NCBI GenBank assembly: GCA_023301335.1
Contig: JALZVA010000224.1
Coordinates: forward strand, 1 to 8,099
Reading direction: 5' to 3'
Source: Akkermansiaceae bacterium
GTDB lineage: Bacteria > Verrucomicrobiota > Verrucomicrobiia > Verrucomicrobiales > Akkermansiaceae
Length of the DNA: 8,099 nucleotides
The first letter of the stretch is position 1. Each line of letters opens with the position of its first letter. The notes under the pieces are model-generated. The model was not told where the DNA came from. It saw nothing but the letters and a program-made list of their open reading frames with translations, and did no database searches. The position numbers and the translations under genes are program-made. Shown here piece by piece: positions 6,719-8,099 of this stretch.

Positions 6719-7831
6719 TTATAAATAAGAAAATACATCTTTTTTTAAATCGCGCATACAATGCAGTGAGCTTCCTTTAACCTTCATCTTCCTTGCTCCT
6801 GTATCACGTTTTTTATACCTCCCAGTTCGGGCTTTCAACGCCTTGAAGAAATCATTCACGAAACCTTCACTTCCTATCACTAGGCCATCCGTGAAATAGC
6901 GCGTCTTACAGCGTAGTACCTCATCCCAGCAAAGCTTTCCTCCAGAAGTTAAAATCTCTTCAACTTGAGCCTTTGAAAACCCCTTCTTACGCTTCTGCAT
7001 CTTCTTAGAAGATTGACCAAGTTGTAGCGAATCTCCCTCCTGATAGCCATTCTCCTCTCCCTCTTCCGCTAGTAACACACGATACTGCTCCATTGCCACA
7101 ACCTGTGTTATCTTCCTATCTACCTCCTCTTTAATCCCCAGCTCTCGCACATTCATCACAGCAAGTAATCCTTTCTTCGCCACCCTCTGTCCCGCCACAG
7201 CTTCAGCATAACTACACCAACGATACTCTGCAGGATCACTAACAATTCCAGCCCTTAAGGGATTCAAATCAATATAAGCAGAAGTCATTTTTGCTCCAAA
7301 TCCTCCCTGAACTAGTACACTCTTATAGCGTCCTTCCCACATCGTTCCACGCTTCCCAGTCTTCCTATTATACCATGAGGTCATCTTCTGCTTCACCGCC
7401 TTCATGAACTCCGTTAGGCTCCACATCCTACGCGTGTATTTCTCCTTAATCTGATCAACAATGGCTTCCGCTCCACCGGCATTCAAAAATTCACCACCAC
7501 CACCACCACCACGAATTCCTTCAATCTGCTGCCGCACCTCACGCACATGAAAGGAACTATAAATAGCCTCTAAAAGGCTATAAAACTCCTCATCATTCAT
7601 CCTCTCCTCAGGCTTAGGTGGTACCTTCACCAGCACATGAAAGTGATTACTCATGATACAGTAAGATAAAATTTGTACCCCACAAAACTTCTCATACCTC
7701 CGAAACAAAGACCTCAAATACTCCTTCTCCTCATCACCAAACGCAAACTCCCTCCACACAACCCGCGAGACAACATGATACAGCCCACCACTCACAGCGT
7801 AGTTCTCCCCAAGCTGATCCTCTCGACTCAT
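6719..7831 (-). CDS. Y1 (HUH) transposase, REP-associated tyrosine transposase type
   Basis: Y1 transposases cut and join single-stranded DNA with one catalytic tyrosine. Counted from the ATG at 7831, the 370-residue protein begins MSREDQLGENYAVSGGLYHV, contains the HUH motif SNHFHVLV (His63, His65), the family segment GTMWEGRYKSVLV (from 162), and AYIDLNPLRAGIV, whose Tyr186 aligns with the nucleophile of E. coli TnpA-REP. A long linker between HUH and Tyr includes six glycines (108-113), encoded by a CAC repeat. After about residue 215 there is a lysine-rich region and a C-terminal domain (FTDGLVIGSEGFVNDFF at 313-329) not found in short REP transposases. The frame is open further up to a TTG at 7873, and ATGs at 7849 and 7837 are alternatives; I prefer 7831 because family proteins start close to the GLYHV strand. 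All catalytic motifs are intact, so it is not obviously a pseudogene. Confidence 0.88.
   Translation of the reverse strand: MSREDQLGENYAVSGGLYHVVSRVVWREFAFGDEEKEYLRSLFRRYEKFCGVQILSYCIMSNHFHVLVKVPPKPEERMNDEEFYSLLEAIYSSFHVREVRQQIEGIRGGGGGGEFLNAGGAEAIVDQIKEKYTRRMWSLTEFMKAVKQKMTSWYNRKTGKRGTMWEGRYKSVLVQGGFGAKMTSAYIDLNPLRAGIVSDPAEYRWCSYAEAVAGQRVAKKGLLAVMNVRELGIKEEVDRKITQVVAMEQYRVLLAEEGEENGYQEGDSLQLGQSSKKMQKRKKGFSKAQVEEILTSGGKLCWDEVLRCKTRYFTDGLVIGSEGFVNDFFKALKARTGRYKKRDTGARKMKVKGSSLHCMRDLKKDVFSYL
7492..7512. repeat. (CAC)7 trinucleotide repeat inside the transposase gene
   Basis: Seven perfect CAC units in a row. On the coding (-) strand they give six consecutive Gly codons (GGT) in the linker between the HUH motif and the catalytic tyrosine. 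Length changes by whole units would keep the frame and only alter the linker. Confidence 0.95.
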
Positions 7832-7884
7832 TCTCATAGAGAGAACCATGAATGGACAAAACCCAACAGTCAACCACTTTTTCT

Positions 7885-7913
7885 ATAATAGGTCTGTCCC
7901 TTTATTTTTGTAA
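7885..7913 (-). promoter_or_regulatory. Possible transposase promoter overlapping a GGGACAGACC motif
   Basis: Read on the - strand: TTACAA (7908-7913) as -35, a 17-base spacer, and TATTAT (7885-7890) as -10. The -10 matches five of six consensus bases; the -35 is weak. The spacer contains GGGACAGACC (7891-7900), a short sequence I recall seeing beside Y1 transposase genes in other bacteria. Transcription would begin near 7878, which leaves a leader before the ATGs at 7849-7831 and argues against the TTG at 7873. Confidence 0.35.
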
Positions 7914-7958
7914 TAGCGGAACTATTTTCTTGTGAAGGTTTTACGCTGGGCATATTCA

Positions 7959-7982
7959 TAATCCATGGTCAAACATGGATTA
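7959..7982. repeat. Perfect 9-bp inverted repeat over the sulfatase start codon
   Basis: TAATCCATG (7959-7967) and CATGGATTA (7974-7982) are exact reverse complements separated by the 6-base loop GTCAAA. The predicted ATG (7965-7967) is the last triplet of the left arm. In RNA this would be a hairpin holding the start codon; as DNA it could be a dyad operator. Confidence 0.7.
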
Positions 7983-8099
7983 AAGATGATACTAGGTGCA
8001 GTTTTATTTGCTGAATTTCTGGTGATCCAGGCAGCTGAGAGGCCAAATATTATTTTAGTGATGACTGATGACCAGGGGTATCCAGTGGTTGGTGCACAT
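7965..8099 (+). CDS. Exported sulfatase, N-terminal fragment cut by window end
   Basis: Formylglycine-dependent sulfatases remove sulfate esters, in this group often from algal or host polysaccharides, outside the cytoplasm. The 45 codons in the window give MVKHGLKMILGAVLFAEFLV as a basic plus hydrophobic signal peptide, a likely cut after IQAA, and then RPNIILVMTDDQGY, the first strand of the sulfatase fold with the two Asp residues that bind the active-site calcium. The C/S-x-P-x-R motif that carries the formylglycine lies beyond the window, so the subclass cannot be assigned. The start is uncertain: ATG 7965 gives the better signal peptide, while ATG 7986 (MILGAVLF) is an alternative that leaves the inverted repeat in the leader. 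Neither has a Shine-Dalgarno sequence. The gene is divergent from the transposase. Confidence 0.85.
   Translation, partial: MVKHGLKMILGAVLFAEFLVIQAAERPNIILVMTDDQGYPVVGAH

Noticed and set aside
7673..7888. 71-residue + strand open frame
   Set aside because: Antisense to the 5' part of the transposase; the low-complexity composition follows from the opposite strand.

Overview
The window reads as bacterial chromosome, most likely from the Verrucomicrobiota (possibly Verrucomicrobiales). That placement is inferred from three things: the style of the ribosomal proteins, a secreted thioredoxin-like protein with an N-terminal beta-rich domain next to an exported sulfatase, and a Y1 transposase with a C-terminal extension I associate with that group. 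No rRNA or other decisive marker is present.

Bases 1-4724 form a translation block on the + strand: the 3' two thirds of fusA (EF-G), then rpsJ (S10), rplC (L3), rplD (L4), rplW (L23), rplB (L2) and rpsS (S19). Gene gaps are 18-60 bases, and the block closes with a strong hairpin/T-run terminator. This is the junction of the classical str and S10 operons. Two things differ from the textbook order: no tuf gene lies between fusA and rpsJ, and the S10 cluster stops after rpsS instead of continuing into rplV-rpsC-rplP. Only rplD and rplB show a clear Shine-Dalgarno sequence; the other four ribosomal genes have A/T-rich leaders without one.

Bases 4777-5160 (- strand) encode a small hotdog-fold acyl-CoA thioesterase, convergent with rpsS and sharing the terminator, which looks bidirectional. 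The gap 5161-5497 contains a coding-like stretch broken by one stop codon. Bases 5498-6493 (+) encode an exported TlpA-like thioredoxin with a WCEPC active site. Bases 6719-7831 (- strand) encode a Y1 (HUH) transposase of the REP-associated family, containing an in-frame (CAC)7 microsatellite and preceded by a GGGACAGACC motif inside a possible promoter. The window ends in the first 45 codons of an exported sulfatase, whose predicted start codon lies inside a perfect 9-bp inverted repeat.

The ribosomal block works as one expression unit for elongation and early large/small subunit assembly. The right half is ordinary accessory sequence. I found no CRISPR array, tRNA, rRNA, toxin-antitoxin pair or obvious new multi-gene system. 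The most distinctive points are the truncated S10 operon, the extended transposase and the hairpin at the sulfatase start.
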